From positions 1 to 5,477 of the forward strand of contig WFVP01000073.1 in NCBI GenBank assembly GCA_015491595.1: 5,477 bases of DNA, read 5' to 3'. The first letter of the stretch is position 1. Each line of letters begins with the position of its first letter. Of the stretch, positions 5,357 to 5,477 are shown piece by piece. The notes below the pieces were generated by a model. That model saw only the letters and a program-made list of their open reading frames with translations, was not told the DNA's origin and searched no databases. The translations under genes and the position numbers were made by a program. Source of the DNA: Anaerolineales bacterium. GTDB lineage: Bacteria; Chloroflexota; Anaerolineae; Anaerolineales; DRMV01.

Positions 5357-5477
5357 CGTGGCCCTTGACGTGCCTGGCCCTCTGGACATTGCTTTTCCTA
5401 AGTGCATGCCGGTCTTCTTCTGTAGAAGGAAATCTGGGTGCGGACACGGGGAGACTCCCTGGGCCTATGGTCCGCAC
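5353..5477 (+). CDS. Start of a lipoprotein gene, cut by the window end
   Basis: Only the first 41 codons are present and the frame is open to the edge. The product begins MTWPLTCLAL and continues through a hydrophobic run to LSAC, a good lipobox. Cys19 should become the diacylated N-terminal residue after signal peptidase II cleavage, anchoring the protein on the outer face of the membrane. The residues after it (RSSSVEGN) are the usual flexible polar tether. The n-region is odd in having no Lys or Arg. The ATG overlaps the stop of protease 2 (ATGA at 5353-5356) and GAGGA lies five bases upstream, so the two are very probably co-transcribed and translationally coupled. Function cannot be read from so short a piece; a partner, substrate-binding or folding factor for the protease is possible but is a guess. 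Confidence 0.72.
   Translation, partial: MTWPLTCLALWTLLFLSACRSSSVEGNLGADTGRLPGPMVR

Overview
The window holds two intact tandem genes for large secreted subtilisin-family (MEROPS S8) serine proteases and the start of a third gene for a lipoprotein. All are on the + strand and run to the right edge. The first 24 bases are not genomic: they match the inner part of a Nextera/Tn5 read-1 sequencing adapter. The left edge is therefore an assembled contig end or library-fragment end, and nothing can be inferred about what lies upstream.

Layout: adapter (1-24); an AT-richer leader with a good sigma70-type promoter candidate (81-109) and a near-perfect Shine-Dalgarno (154-159); protease 1 (167-2749, 860 aa); a strong intrinsic terminator (2773-2812); a short spacer with a Shine-Dalgarno; protease 2 (2852-5356, 834 aa from the preferred start); and, overlapping its stop codon by ATGA, the first 41 codons of a lipoprotein gene (5353 to beyond 5477). 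There is no gene-free stretch over 300 bases.

Both proteases have a Sec signal, a prodomain of the fervidolysin-like type and a complete Asp/His/Asn/Ser catalytic set. They differ in what follows. Protease 1 has a catalytic domain enlarged by cysteine-bearing and calcium-loop-like insertions, then two beta-sandwich-like modules, and no anchor, so it should be released. Protease 2 has a compact catalytic domain, a Pro-Thr linker, two beta-rich modules, and an LPVTG motif plus transmembrane segment plus basic tail, so it looks cell-surface-anchored. The third product should be lipid-anchored. Together they suggest an extracellular proteolysis or surface-protein locus with one released and one tethered protease.

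The organism is a bacterium with moderate-to-high G+C. LPXTG-type sorting, PTPTP linkers and multi-domain S8 proteases of this style would fit a monoderm lineage such as Chloroflexota (Anaerolineae-like). That is a judgement from general resemblance, not a database result. Cysteine pairs placed like those of proteinase K and aqualysin I would suit stable extracellular enzymes. No mobile element, CRISPR array, tRNA or rRNA is visible. I see no wholly new system; the most distinctive points are the calcium-loop insertions around the active site of protease 1 and the released/anchored pairing.
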